From: Olsenella sp. | GTDB lineage: Bacteria; Actinomycetota; Coriobacteriia; Coriobacteriales; Atopobiaceae | Length of the DNA stretch: 7,990 nt | Reading direction: 5' to 3' | Assembly (NCBI GenBank): GCA_015062715.1 | Contig: SUUD01000086.1 | Location: 1 to 7,990 of the forward strand | Shown here: piece after piece, positions 1 to 7,810 of the stretch | How the letters are laid out: every line of letters begins with the position of its first letter | How positions within the stretch are numbered: position 1 is the first letter of the stretch | The notes under the pieces: model-generated | Seen by the model: the letters and a program-made list of their open reading frames with translations, nothing else | Told to the model about the DNA's origin: nothing | Databases searched by the model: none | Position numbers and translations under genes: made by a program

Positions 1-1726
<1,726 letters not shown>

Positions 1727-1739
1727 ATTTGAAATGATA
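1727..1739 (-). promoter_or_regulatory. Candidate lepA promoter -10 element, leaderless arrangement
   Basis: On the minus strand the hexamer TATCAT (1739 to 1734) is followed by seven bases (TTCAAAT) and then the lepA ATG at 1726. This is the usual distance from a -10 box to a transcription start, so the A of the ATG would be at or near +1. No purine-rich ribosome binding site is present in the preceding 40 bases. I see no good -35 hexamer at 16-18 bases, which is common in actinobacterial promoters. The call rests on position and the match to TANNNT only. Confidence 0.5.
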
Positions 1740-1758
1740 GCGGAAAGAACGACCGTCA

Positions 1759-1767
1759 TGCTATACT
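1759..1767 (+). promoter_or_regulatory. rpsT promoter, extended -10 type
   Basis: The string TGCTATACT at 1759-1767 is an extended -10 element: TG, one base, then TATACT (5 of 6 matches to TATAAT). No recognisable -35 hexamer sits 16-18 bases upstream, which fits an extended -10 promoter. The predicted start near 1774 gives a leader of about 64 bases before the GTG at 1838. The element lies where the -35 contacts of the opposing lepA promoter would fall. Confidence 0.6.
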
Positions 1768-1823
1768 CAACAACGCTGACCTCACCGTGTCTCAGACGAA
1801 GAGGCCTCACATATAGAAGATTC

Positions 1824-1830
1824 GAAAGGA
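1824..1830 (+). promoter_or_regulatory. Ribosome binding site of rpsT
   Basis: GAAAGGA at 1824-1830 lies 7 bases before the GTG at 1838. It fixes GTG as the initiation codon, since no in-frame ATG is near and the protein from here begins with the canonical S20 N-terminus MANIKSQKKR. Confidence 0.75.
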
Positions 1831-1837
1831 ACCGCAC

Positions 1838-2104
1838 GTGGCTAACATCAAGTCCCAGAAGAAGCGCATCAAGACCGCCGAGAAGGCCCGCATGCGCAAC
1901 AAGGCAGCTCGTTCCGAGCTCAAGACCGCCGTCAAGCGCGTTCGCGCCGCCGTCGAGGCCAACGACGCCGAGCTCGCCAAGGCCGAGGTCTCCAAGGCCT
2001 GCAAGCTGCTCGACAAGGCCGCCTCGAAGGGCATCATCCACAAGAACCAGGCCGCCAAGCGCAAGAGCGGCGTCGCCAAGCTCGCCAACACCATCGCCGA
2101 GTAG
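1838..2104 (+). CDS. rpsT: 30S ribosomal protein S20
   Basis: S20 binds 16S rRNA early in 30S subunit assembly and joins the 5' domain to helix 44. The 88-residue product is of normal family length. It begins MANIKSQKKR, is very rich in Lys, Arg and Ala, and has the expected three-helix pattern, including the family signature GIIHKNQAAKRKSGVAKL near residues 65-82. The start is GTG at 1838, supported by GAAAGGA seven bases upstream; the stop is TAG at 2102-2104. It is monocistronic: its own extended -10 promoter lies about 64 bases upstream of the GTG and a strong intrinsic terminator follows 28 bases after the stop. It is divergent from lepA and convergent with the cell-wall hydrolase gene. 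In E. coli, S20 starts at UUG and represses its own translation. A non-ATG start here is compatible with similar control, but no regulatory structure is evident in the leader. Confidence 0.98.
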   Translation: MANIKSQKKRIKTAEKARMRNKAARSELKTAVKRVRAAVEANDAELAKAEVSKACKLLDKAASKGIIHKNQAAKRKSGVAKLANTIAE

Positions 2105-2132
2105 CCACGCGACACACAGAACGTTCACGAAT

Positions 2133-2161
2133 CGGGGCCCCGCAAGGGGCCCCGTTCTTTT
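2133..2161 (+). terminator. Intrinsic terminator of rpsT
   Basis: A perfect 9-bp stem (CGGGGCCCC at 2133-2141 with GGGGCCCCG at 2146-2154) closes a GCAA tetraloop of the stable GNRA class and is followed at once by TTCTTTT. It lies 28 bases after the rpsT stop. The opposite strand has the same stem but no T-rich tail, so it should work mainly in the plus direction. Confidence 0.93.
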
Positions 2162-2198
2162 GCTCTCACATCAATTGGCACTGGGCACTGGCCCCAGA

Positions 2199-3467
2199 TC
2201 ACGCGAGGACGACGTCGCCGCACCAGCCCCAGCGCGGGGTGACCGTGCCGCCGTAGTAGTTGATCCACTCGTCGCAGTCGATGGTGCGCACGCGGCCGAT
2301 GTTGTCCATGACGATGCCGTCACCCACATAGATGCCCACGTGCCCGTAGATGCGCCCCAGGGTGGTGTGGGGGTGCGAGGACACCGCGATGATCATGCCC
2401 ACCTGAAGCTCGTCCTTGTTCGAGCTGGAGCACCAGCGCGAGTACATGTCGCAAGCGTTGCCGCCGTAGTACGTGAAGCCGGCGTTGTCGAAGACCTGCG
2501 AGACCCACATGGCGCAGAGGCCGTAGCCCGGTGAGGGCGTGGCGTAGCAGGCGTTGACGACGGCGCGCTGGGCCGCCTCGGACGACTGGTAGTCCTGGCC
2601 GCCACCCACGTCGATGAGGGCCGACGCGGCAGCCACCCGGGCGCGCTCGAGCTTGGCGCGCTCCTCGGCAGCGGCCATGAGCTCGGCATCGCGCCGCTCC
2701 ATGAGCTCCTTGACGTCATCGTCGAGGTTCGCGAGCAGCTCGGCGACCTCGTCCTGCTTGGCGCTCATCTCCTGGAGCTCGGCCTCCTGCTGGGCACGAA
2801 GCTCCTCGTAGCCTGCCTTGACCTGCTCGAGCTCCGCCTTCTCGGCCTCGAGCTCCTCCTTCTGGCGGGCGAGCTCGTCGCGCTCGGCCTCGAGCTCCTC
2901 GCGGATGGCCCTGACGTCCTCGATCATCTGGGCGTCGGCTTCGCTGATCTTGCCCAGGTAGTAGACGTTCGAGATGAACTCCTCGAACGAGGAGGCGGTC
3001 AGGAGCAGCTCGAGGACCCCCGCGTTGCCCGTCTTGTAGACGCTCGCGATGCGCTTGGAGAGGATCTCCTGCTTGTCTTCGAGCTCTGCCTGCTTGGCGT
3101 CGACCTCTGCCTGCTTGGCGTCGACCTCTGCCTGCTTGGCGTCTATCTGGGCCTGCTTCTCGGCGATCCTGCGGTTGGTCTCCTCGACCTTCTTGAGCGT
3201 CTCGTCATGGGCGCGGCTGAGCTGCTCGAACTCTTCGGCGAGCTCCTCGAGGCGAGCCTGGGTCTCGTCGTACTTTCGCTGTGCCTCGGCTAGCTCCTCC
3301 TCGGTCTGCTTGACCTTCGCCTCGGCCTCCTCCACGTCGGCGAGCGCCTGGCGCGGCGCGGCGAGCGCGGAGAGGCCCAGTCCCGCGAACACTGCCAATG
3401 CCGCGCGGCGCGTGACGAGGGGTTGCCTGAGGAAAGGCCCTTCGGCCTTCGGGATGTCGCTGTGCAT
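2199..3467 (-). CDS. Exported coiled-coil peptidoglycan hydrolase with C-terminal CHAP/NlpC-P60-type domain (CwlO/PcsB-like)
   Basis: This is a 422-residue exported protein, probably a peptidoglycan amidase or endopeptidase acting outside the membrane. I start it at the ATG at 3467 because GGAG (3477 to 3474) sits six bases upstream; an in-frame TTG at 3479 adds four residues but has no ribosome binding site. The signal peptide has TRR (19-21), a hydrophobic stretch to about 37, R39, and a likely cleavage site after ALA (41-43). A long coiled coil follows (about 44-285), broken at about 137-172 by SKRIASVYKTGNAGVLELLL and what follows, which resembles the PcsB/CwlO N-terminal domain. The C-terminal domain (about 295-422) shows a probable catalytic Cys318 in GLCAMWV, His376 in YGHVGIYVGDG and Asn389 in MDNIG. 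CHAP versus NlpC/P60 cannot be settled by eye. Three identical AKQAEVD-type heptads lie at about 111-127. In CwlO-like proteins such coils control the hydrolase through FtsEX. No terminator separates it from upstream holA (84 bases), so cotranscription is possible. Confidence 0.88.
   Translation of the reverse strand: MHSDIPKAEGPFLRQPLVTRRAALAVFAGLGLSALAAPRQALADVEEAEAKVKQTEEELAEAQRKYDETQARLEELAEEFEQLSRAHDETLKKVEETNRRIAEKQAQIDAKQAEVDAKQAEVDAKQAELEDKQEILSKRIASVYKTGNAGVLELLLTASSFEEFISNVYYLGKISEADAQMIEDVRAIREELEAERDELARQKEELEAEKAELEQVKAGYEELRAQQEAELQEMSAKQDEVAELLANLDDDVKELMERRDAELMAAAEERAKLERARVAAASALIDVGGGQDYQSSEAAQRAVVNACYATPSPGYGLCAMWVSQVFDNAGFTYYGGNACDMYSRWCSSSNKDELQVGMIIAVSSHPHTTLGRIYGHVGIYVGDGIVMDNIGRVRTIDCDEWINYYGGTVTPRWGWCGDVVLA
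3084..3143 (-). repeat. In-frame 21-bp tandem repeat inside the hydrolase coiled coil
   Basis: Two perfect 21-bp copies (3084-3104 and 3105-3125) are followed by an 18-bp perfect partial copy (3126-3143). Each unit encodes one seven-residue heptad of the AKQAEVD type, so adding or losing a copy would lengthen or shorten the coiled coil by one heptad without changing frame. Confidence 0.9.
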
Positions 3468-3473
3468 GCTCGA

Positions 3474-3477
3474 CTCC
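3474..3477 (-). promoter_or_regulatory. Ribosome binding site deciding the hydrolase start
   Basis: Minus-strand GGAG (3477 to 3474) is six bases before the ATG at 3467. The same bases would lie inside the coding region if translation began at the in-frame TTG at 3479, which has no purine-rich sequence before it. This favours the ATG. Confidence 0.6.
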
Positions 3478-3551
3478 AAGTGGTTCGGTTCTGGTGCGGT
3501 TATGGAGCTAGCCTATGGTAGCACTACCGCGTTGCCCCGGTTCCTGGCACG

Positions 3552-4520
3552 CTAGGCACCACACACCCGCGCGACGTAGGAGACGAAGGCCGCGTCGCTG
3601 TCGCCGGTGCCCTTCAGGATGCGCTCGAGGGCGGCAGCCTCGACGAGGGCCCGCTCGAGGTCCCCGTCCGAGAAGCCCCTGGCCCAGCGCAGGTGGTTCT
3701 TGACCTGCCACTCCTGCTTGCCGAGGGCCCGGGCAAGGGACGCCCCCTCGCCACGGGCGGCAAGCGACCGCGCGCACGCAAGCTCGCGGATGCGCCCCAC
3801 CAGCAAGGTGAGCAGGGCCACCTGCGACGGGTCGGTCATGCTCTGGTAGAGCGCGAGGGCGCGGCGGGCGTCGCGCCCGCTCACGGCGTCGAGGAACTCC
3901 CAGGGCTTTACCTCGGCCGTGCGGGCGACGTGCTCCTCGACGTCCGCGAGCGTGATCTCGGGGCGGTCGCCCACCAGCTCGGCCAGCGTCCGCACCTGCG
4001 CGTCGAGCAGCACCGTCGACTCGCCGACGCGTCCCACCAGCTCCTTGGCTGCCGCCTCGCCCATGCGCTTGCCATGGGTGCGCTGGCACAGCTGCGCGAC
4101 ATAGGCCGGGAGCTCCCAGGCCTTCTTCGCCGCACACTCCACAATCGGCTTGCCATCCTGCTTGGCGACCGCCTTGTAGAGGCGCGTGCCCTTGGCAAGC
4201 GACTCCGCCTCGAGGCAGAGCACGGAGCTCGGGTTGGGGTTGTCGAGGTACGTGATGAGCGCCTCGGAGACCGCCTTGGGGAGCTTGCCCGCATCGTGCA
4301 CGATAACCAGACGGGGGCCGGGGCCGAACGGCATGGTGTCGAGCGAGGCGACGAGGGAGGCGGGGTCCATGTCTGCCGACGCCGTGAGCTCGTCGAGGTT
4401 GAAGTCGACGAGACCCTCGTCGACGTAGCGCTTGATGCGGGCGACGGCAGCCTGTCGCTTGAGCTCGTCCGAGCCCACGATGAGATATGCCCGCAGCAGC
4501 GGGGACTTGGTCTCTGCCAT
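3552..4520 (-). CDS. holA: DNA polymerase III subunit delta (clamp loader)
   Basis: The delta subunit opens the beta sliding clamp and loads it on DNA with gamma/tau and delta-prime. The 322-residue product matches the usual family length (about 320-345). The N-terminal domain starts with the strand AYLIVGSDE (11-19), in the place of a degenerate P-loop; HolA lacks ATPase residues, so this is expected. PFGPGPRLVIVHDAGKL (64-80) corresponds to the conserved 'PF...RLV' segment. WEFLDAVSGRDARRALALY (207-225) is the domain II/III junction, and the C-terminal collar helices include KQEWQVKNHLRWARGFS (268-284) and LERILKGTGD (298-307). The ATG at 4520 is supported by AGGAGG seven bases upstream, and a good sigma-70-type promoter lies just before it. 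comEC ends 86 bases upstream; comEC-holA order is common in Gram-positive bacteria. Overall similarity in this family is low, so the call rests on pattern and context. Confidence 0.93.
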   Translation of the reverse strand: MAETKSPLLRAYLIVGSDELKRQAAVARIKRYVDEGLVDFNLDELTASADMDPASLVASLDTMPFGPGPRLVIVHDAGKLPKAVSEALITYLDNPNPSSVLCLEAESLAKGTRLYKAVAKQDGKPIVECAAKKAWELPAYVAQLCQRTHGKRMGEAAAKELVGRVGESTVLLDAQVRTLAELVGDRPEITLADVEEHVARTAEVKPWEFLDAVSGRDARRALALYQSMTDPSQVALLTLLVGRIRELACARSLAARGEGASLARALGKQEWQVKNHLRWARGFSDGDLERALVEAAALERILKGTGDSDAAFVSYVARVCGA

Positions 4521-4527
4521 GCAGACA

Positions 4528-4533
4528 CCTCCT
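4528..4533 (-). promoter_or_regulatory. Ribosome binding site of holA
   Basis: Minus-strand AGGAGG (4533 to 4528) is seven bases before the holA ATG at 4520. It is the strongest Shine-Dalgarno match in the window and decides the start. Confidence 0.85.
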
Positions 4534-4557
4534 GTTCACGACGCGGAAGCCTTCACC

Positions 4558-4586
4558 ATCATAGAAGCGGTCAGGCGTCGATTCAA
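4558..4586 (-). promoter_or_regulatory. Sigma-70-type promoter for holA
   Basis: On the minus strand, TTGAAT (4586 to 4581; 4 of 6 to TTGACA) is followed by a 17-base spacer and TATGAT (4563 to 4558; 5 of 6 to TATAAT). The predicted start near 4551 gives a leader of about 30 bases that contains the ribosome binding site. The promoter lies in the 86-base gap after comEC, so holA can be expressed without the competence genes. No terminator is visible after comEC, so read-through is also possible. Confidence 0.65.
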
Positions 4587-4606
4587 TTATGGTTTGGCGC
4601 TCCATC

Positions 4607-6997
4607 TCAAATGCCACCCCTCTGGCAGCGCACGCATGGGCCGTCGCGGCCGGGACGGACCTCGACGTCGCCGACGTCCTTGGTGCACAGGAAGAGCGAG
4701 CCAGACCCCTCGAGGATCGCCACGCAGGCTGGGTCGGGATGCCCGTAGGCGTTGTCCTCCCCCGCACTCGCCACGGACACCTCGGCGTCAAGCCTCTCGG
4801 CGTCTCCCTCGCGGATGGAGACCTGCGAGCCATGGTGGCCGACCTTGAGGACGTCGATGTCGCCGACGTCTCCCTCCGCGATGACCGAGCCCGTCTCGTC
4901 TCGCTCGGCATCCCCGGTGAGGAGCACCGTGAGCTCGCCGCCTCGCGTGTCGGCGCTCACGAGCAGCTCGATGGAGTGGGAGTTCTCGCTGCCGTCGACC
5001 ACCTGTCGCGGCCAGACGACGCGCGCCTCGAAGCGTCCGAGGGCAAGCACGTCTCCGTACGAGACCTCCTCGACGCCATCGACCCGCAGGTCGCGCAGGA
5101 TGTCTCCAAGAAGGCGACCCGCAGGCTCGGCAGCCCCCTCGGCAACGTACACGGCATCGACCGCCACCGTCCCCACGAGCCCCGCAAGGCCGCCGTAGTG
5201 GTCGTCATGGAGATGGGTCACGAGAACCCCGTCGAGGTGAAGCACGTGGTTCCTGAAGAGGGCCGCCGCAGCCGACCCGTCCGGAGGACCGGCGTCGACG
5301 AGCAGGGCATGGCGCCCGTCCTGCACGAGGATGGCATCCCCCTGGCCCACGTCGAGCACGATCACGCGCGCCGGGGCAAGCAGGGACCAGTACAGGTTGA
5401 AGGCGGCGACGGGAATCAGGAGCGCGAGTGCGGTCGCACCCATCAGTCGGCGCGTGAGGGCAGGCCACATGACCAAGAGGACGACCGCGCCGACCACCGC
5501 GACGACCGCGATCCAGGCGGGCCGCTCGACCGGCACGCAGGCGAGCGGGACGCGGCCGACGGTCCGCGCAACGTGCACGAGCAGCCAGCAGGGGACGTCG
5601 GCAACCATGAGCAGCGCCTCCCCGAGGACGGGCACGGGCGCGAGGATCACGGCCGGCAGCCCCAGGCACATGCAGGCGAGAAACGCCGGCCCCGCCACGA
5701 GGCACGACACGGGACCAAGCACCGAGAGCCTTCCGAACGTCCCCGCAACGAGCGGGGCCGAGGCGGCCTGCGCCACGACTGCCATCGCCACCGTCCCCCT
5801 GACGTCATCCACCATGCCCTCCACCCGTCTGCGGACCCGCGCCGGAAGACGTGGGAGGCGAATGCCCGAGAGGAGGGACTCGAGCGCATAGGATGCGTAG
5901 CCCGCGAAAGCGCTGATGGCGCACACGCACGATACCGATAGAACGAATCCCAGCTCACCGGCTGTTCCCGGATCGACAACACACATGCCCAGCCCCGCAA
6001 GCGCGACTGACGACAGCGTATGGTCCCGACGCCCCGCCACCAGCGCGCCTCCCGCCGCGACCGACATGAGCCACGCCCGCAGCGCCGAGGCAGGCACCCC
6101 GCAGAGCAGGACGTAGGCAAGGCCTGTGGCGGCGAGGGCCACGAAACGCCGGGAGGGGCGGGCCTCGAGACGCTCGAGCAGCTCGGAGAGGGCCGCCGAG
6201 ACGATGGCGATGTGGGTTCCCGAGACTGCGACCAGGTGCGCAAGGCCTGACCGGGAGAAGTCCTCGTCGATGCCACGCTCCGCAAGCTCGCTCCTCCTGC
6301 CCAGCACGATGCCCGCGAGCACCGCCCGCGCCTCCGAGCGCCCCGGGCGCACGAGCCCGACGAGCGCGTCGCGGGCACGAAGGATGGGAGACAAAGGTCC
6401 TGTCGGCCCCTCGACCGTGAGGACCGACACGCAGCGCACGCTCCCGCAGATGCCGCGCTGCCTGCACGACCTCCCCCACTCGTCGCCGCCCGCACGCGAG
6501 AAACGTCCCACGCAGCCCAGCACCTGCCCGCGGGAGAGCTCCTCGTCACAGGTCAGCGTGACCCTGCCCACGACCCGGCCCGAGATGCGCACGTTCGCGA
6601 CGTAGGAAAACGACCACTCCCCCGGTGACGGATCGCCGCACACGACGAGCTCGACCCGCGAGACGGGACGCGCGGCAAGGGCGTCCGCACACGCATCCAT
6701 GCGCGCCCGACCAATCCCGGCAGACGTGACCGCAAGCGCGACGCAGCAGAGACAGGTGACCACAATCCCCCTCGCCTCATCGACCGCCTGCTCACGCCAC
6801 AGGTCCCACCCCTCGCGCGCAGTTGCGAGCAGGCAGCCTGTCAGAGTCAACCCGCCGCAGGTCAAAGCCACAATGACAAGGGTCCTGCCGGGTGGGTCCC
6901 CCGCCATCACCAACCGCTCTGTCACGATGGCGGCGACAAGGCCGTACAACGTCACCGGAACTAGCGGCCGCGGGGGCCGCTCGACCTCACGAGACAC
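4607..6997 (-). CDS. comEC: DNA internalization channel protein ComEC/Rec2
   Basis: ComEC is the polytopic membrane protein that passes one strand of incoming DNA into the cytoplasm during natural transformation. The 796 residues match the usual length. From the N-terminus: membrane segments within about 13-60 and 77-95; a soluble DUF4131-type (OB-fold-like) domain at about 100-200; the Competence domain with many membrane helices at about 215-540, including GLAHLVAVSGTHIAIVS (251-267); and a C-terminal metallo-beta-lactamase domain from about 544. That domain keeps DVGQGDA (549-555), HLHDDH (595-600), TGDAE (694-698), VGHHGS (719-724) and YGHP (751-754), so its metal-binding set looks complete and nuclease activity is plausible. 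The soluble domain has six cysteines (120, 150, 162, 178, 184, 189). The GTG at 6997 overlaps the end of comEA by 11 bases with no strong ribosome binding site, suggesting translational coupling. No in-frame stop is seen. Whether the host is naturally transformable cannot be told from this. Confidence 0.96.
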   Translation of the reverse strand: MSREVERPPRPLVPVTLYGLVAAIVTERLVMAGDPPGRTLVIVALTCGGLTLTGCLLATAREGWDLWREQAVDEARGIVVTCLCCVALAVTSAGIGRARMDACADALAARPVSRVELVVCGDPSPGEWSFSYVANVRISGRVVGRVTLTCDEELSRGQVLGCVGRFSRAGGDEWGRSCRQRGICGSVRCVSVLTVEGPTGPLSPILRARDALVGLVRPGRSEARAVLAGIVLGRRSELAERGIDEDFSRSGLAHLVAVSGTHIAIVSAALSELLERLEARPSRRFVALAATGLAYVLLCGVPASALRAWLMSVAAGGALVAGRRDHTLSSVALAGLGMCVVDPGTAGELGFVLSVSCVCAISAFAGYASYALESLLSGIRLPRLPARVRRRVEGMVDDVRGTVAMAVVAQAASAPLVAGTFGRLSVLGPVSCLVAGPAFLACMCLGLPAVILAPVPVLGEALLMVADVPCWLLVHVARTVGRVPLACVPVERPAWIAVVAVVGAVVLLVMWPALTRRLMGATALALLIPVAAFNLYWSLLAPARVIVLDVGQGDAILVQDGRHALLVDAGPPDGSAAAALFRNHVLHLDGVLVTHLHDDHYGGLAGLVGTVAVDAVYVAEGAAEPAGRLLGDILRDLRVDGVEEVSYGDVLALGRFEARVVWPRQVVDGSENSHSIELLVSADTRGGELTVLLTGDAERDETGSVIAEGDVGDIDVLKVGHHGSQVSIREGDAERLDAEVSVASAGEDNAYGHPDPACVAILEGSGSLFLCTKDVGDVEVRPGRDGPCVRCQRGGI

Positions 6998-7631
6998 GGA
7001 TCCGGTCCCGCATGCGCTCGTACTTCTTCTCGCCGATGCCGCTCACGCGCATGATGTCCTCGGGCGTCGCGAACGGACCCAGGCGTTCGCGGTCCTCGAT
7101 GATGGCCTGGGCGGTCGCCTCCCCCACGCCCGGGAGCGTGGCGAGCTCCGCAGCATCCGCCGTGTTGATGTTGACGACCCCATCCTGGATGGCCGCCGCC
7201 GTGGCCCCCGAGACGATGGCGGATGCGGCCGGCTCCTCGCCCTCGACGGGTATGTGGACCTTCTCCCCATCCGCGACATGGGCCGCGAGGTTAACTCCGG
7301 TGAGGTCGGCCCCGTCAAGGAGGCCGCCCGCAGCCTCGACGGCGTCGCCAGCGCGCGCACCGACGGGAAGCTCGTAGACCCCAGGCTCCGCCACCGCGCC
7401 GTCGACATGGACGACCATGGGTGGCTCGACATCCGGACCGGACGACGAAGCCTCCAAAGCCATTCCCTCGGCCTGCTCGGCTAATGCCTCGTCCTGCCTC
7501 GACACCTCTATCCCGTGGTCGGCCACGAGTGCATGGGCGCCCGCGCCAGCAGCGCATGACAGCGCGACTCCCAGCGACGCCATCCAAAGGGGAACGCCCC
7601 GTCCCCGCCGAGCCCGCCTCACCTGTGCCAT
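6987..7631 (-). CDS. comEA: Competence protein ComEA (membrane-anchored DNA receptor with SLBB and helix-hairpin-helix domains)
   Basis: ComEA binds double-stranded DNA outside the cytoplasmic membrane and hands it to ComEC. The 214-residue product has a basic N-terminus (RRARRGRG, 5-12), one membrane segment at about 13-36, and a linker of low complexity (about 40-70). An SLBB domain follows at about 71-129, marked by VHVDGAVAEPGVYELPVGAR. The C-terminal tandem helix-hairpin-helix region (about 152-213) starts with the family signature VNINTADAAEL and has hairpins LPGVGEATA (166-174) and VSGIGEKKY (196-204). Domain order and size are those of Gram-positive ComEA. The start is ATG at 7631; the preceding sequence is G-rich but lacks a clean AGGAGG, so the start is likely rather than certain. 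The stop (TGA, 6987-6989) lies within comEC. An intrinsic terminator about 150 bases upstream isolates it from the preceding gene, so its promoter should lie between 7632 and 7768; I see no convincing one. Confidence 0.95.
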   Translation of the reverse strand: MAQVRRARRGRGVPLWMASLGVALSCAAGAGAHALVADHGIEVSRQDEALAEQAEGMALEASSSGPDVEPPMVVHVDGAVAEPGVYELPVGARAGDAVEAAGGLLDGADLTGVNLAAHVADGEKVHIPVEGEEPAASAIVSGATAAAIQDGVVNINTADAAELATLPGVGEATAQAIIEDRERLGPFATPEDIMRVSGIGEKKYERMRDRIRVS

Positions 7632-7768
7632 GACACCACCCCCACCACCATCGTGAGCGGCGGTGATGGCGGGAGGCGTGCGAATCAGACGACTTCTTTC
7701 GCGGTCTTACCAAAGCCCAACAAGGTCCCAACAAGTGGGGAACGACGCACAGGTCAACCCATGCGCCC
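7632..7768 (-). other. Upstream region of comEA without a gene
   Basis: This stretch lies between the terminator of the preceding gene and the comEA start and must hold the comEA promoter. I see a phased direct repeat at 7716-7735 and, overlapping it, only a weak promoter-like pair on the minus strand: TTGGGA (7731 to 7726) with a 16-base spacer and TAAGAC (7709 to 7704). A lone TTGACC (7756 to 7751) has no matching -10. No coding frame here looks real. Confidence 0.5.
7716..7735. repeat. Direct repeat with 11-bp period upstream of comEA, possible operator
   Basis: The 9-mer CCCAACAAG occurs at 7716-7724 and again at 7727-7735, two bases apart, so the copies are 11 bp apart, about one turn of the helix. 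The second copy also forms a small inverted repeat with the following bases (CCCA, five bases, TGGG at 7727-7739). Repeats on one face of the helix upstream of a gene are typical of activator or repressor sites. No function is proven. Confidence 0.5.
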
Positions 7769-7798
7769 AAACACGAAAAGGGGCGCCAAGGCGCCCCT
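7769..7798 (-). terminator. Intrinsic terminator of the gene upstream of comEA
   Basis: Minus-strand hairpin: AGGGGCGCC (7798 to 7790) pairs with GGCGCCCCT (7787 to 7779) around a two-base TT centre (in practice a four-base loop). The tail is T-rich (TTT, CGTG, TTT to 7769). It faces comEA and should end transcripts arriving from the right edge before the comEA promoter region. Confidence 0.85.
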
Positions 7799-7810
7799 CA
7801 GATTATGTCG

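Noticed and set aside
2162..2198. A possible terminator after the hydrolase stop on the minus strand (CTGGG, seven bases, CCCAG)
   Set aside because: The stem is only 5 bp with no T-rich tail. The rpsT hairpin read from the minus strand also lacks a tail, so no clear terminator for the hydrolase gene is visible.
3512..3530. A possible promoter (TACCAT) and GGTAG/CTACC hairpin before the hydrolase gene
   Set aside because: No -35 at a fitting distance, and the hairpin has a 5-bp stem with a 2-base loop. The gene could as well be cotranscribed with holA.
3693..4748. A 351-codon plus-strand open frame opposite holA
   Set aside because: Long antisense frames are expected at this GC content. There is no ribosome binding site or motif, and holA is well supported.
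3508..4911. A 467-codon minus-strand open frame spanning holA and the end of comEC
   Set aside because: It is a different frame of the same strand as holA and comEC, dominated by Arg, Gly, Ala and Pro, with no recognisable fold. It overlaps two well-supported genes.
4589..5941. A 450-codon plus-strand open frame opposite comEC
   Set aside because: It mirrors the ComEC coding strand, is rich in Arg, His, Asp and Gly as expected for an antisense frame of high-GC DNA, and shows no domain. ComEC on the other strand has all its family motifs.
7315..7770. A 151-codon minus-strand frame overlapping the comEA start
   Set aside because: It is a shifted frame of comEA, Arg/Gly/Trp rich, with no family likeness and no ribosome binding site.
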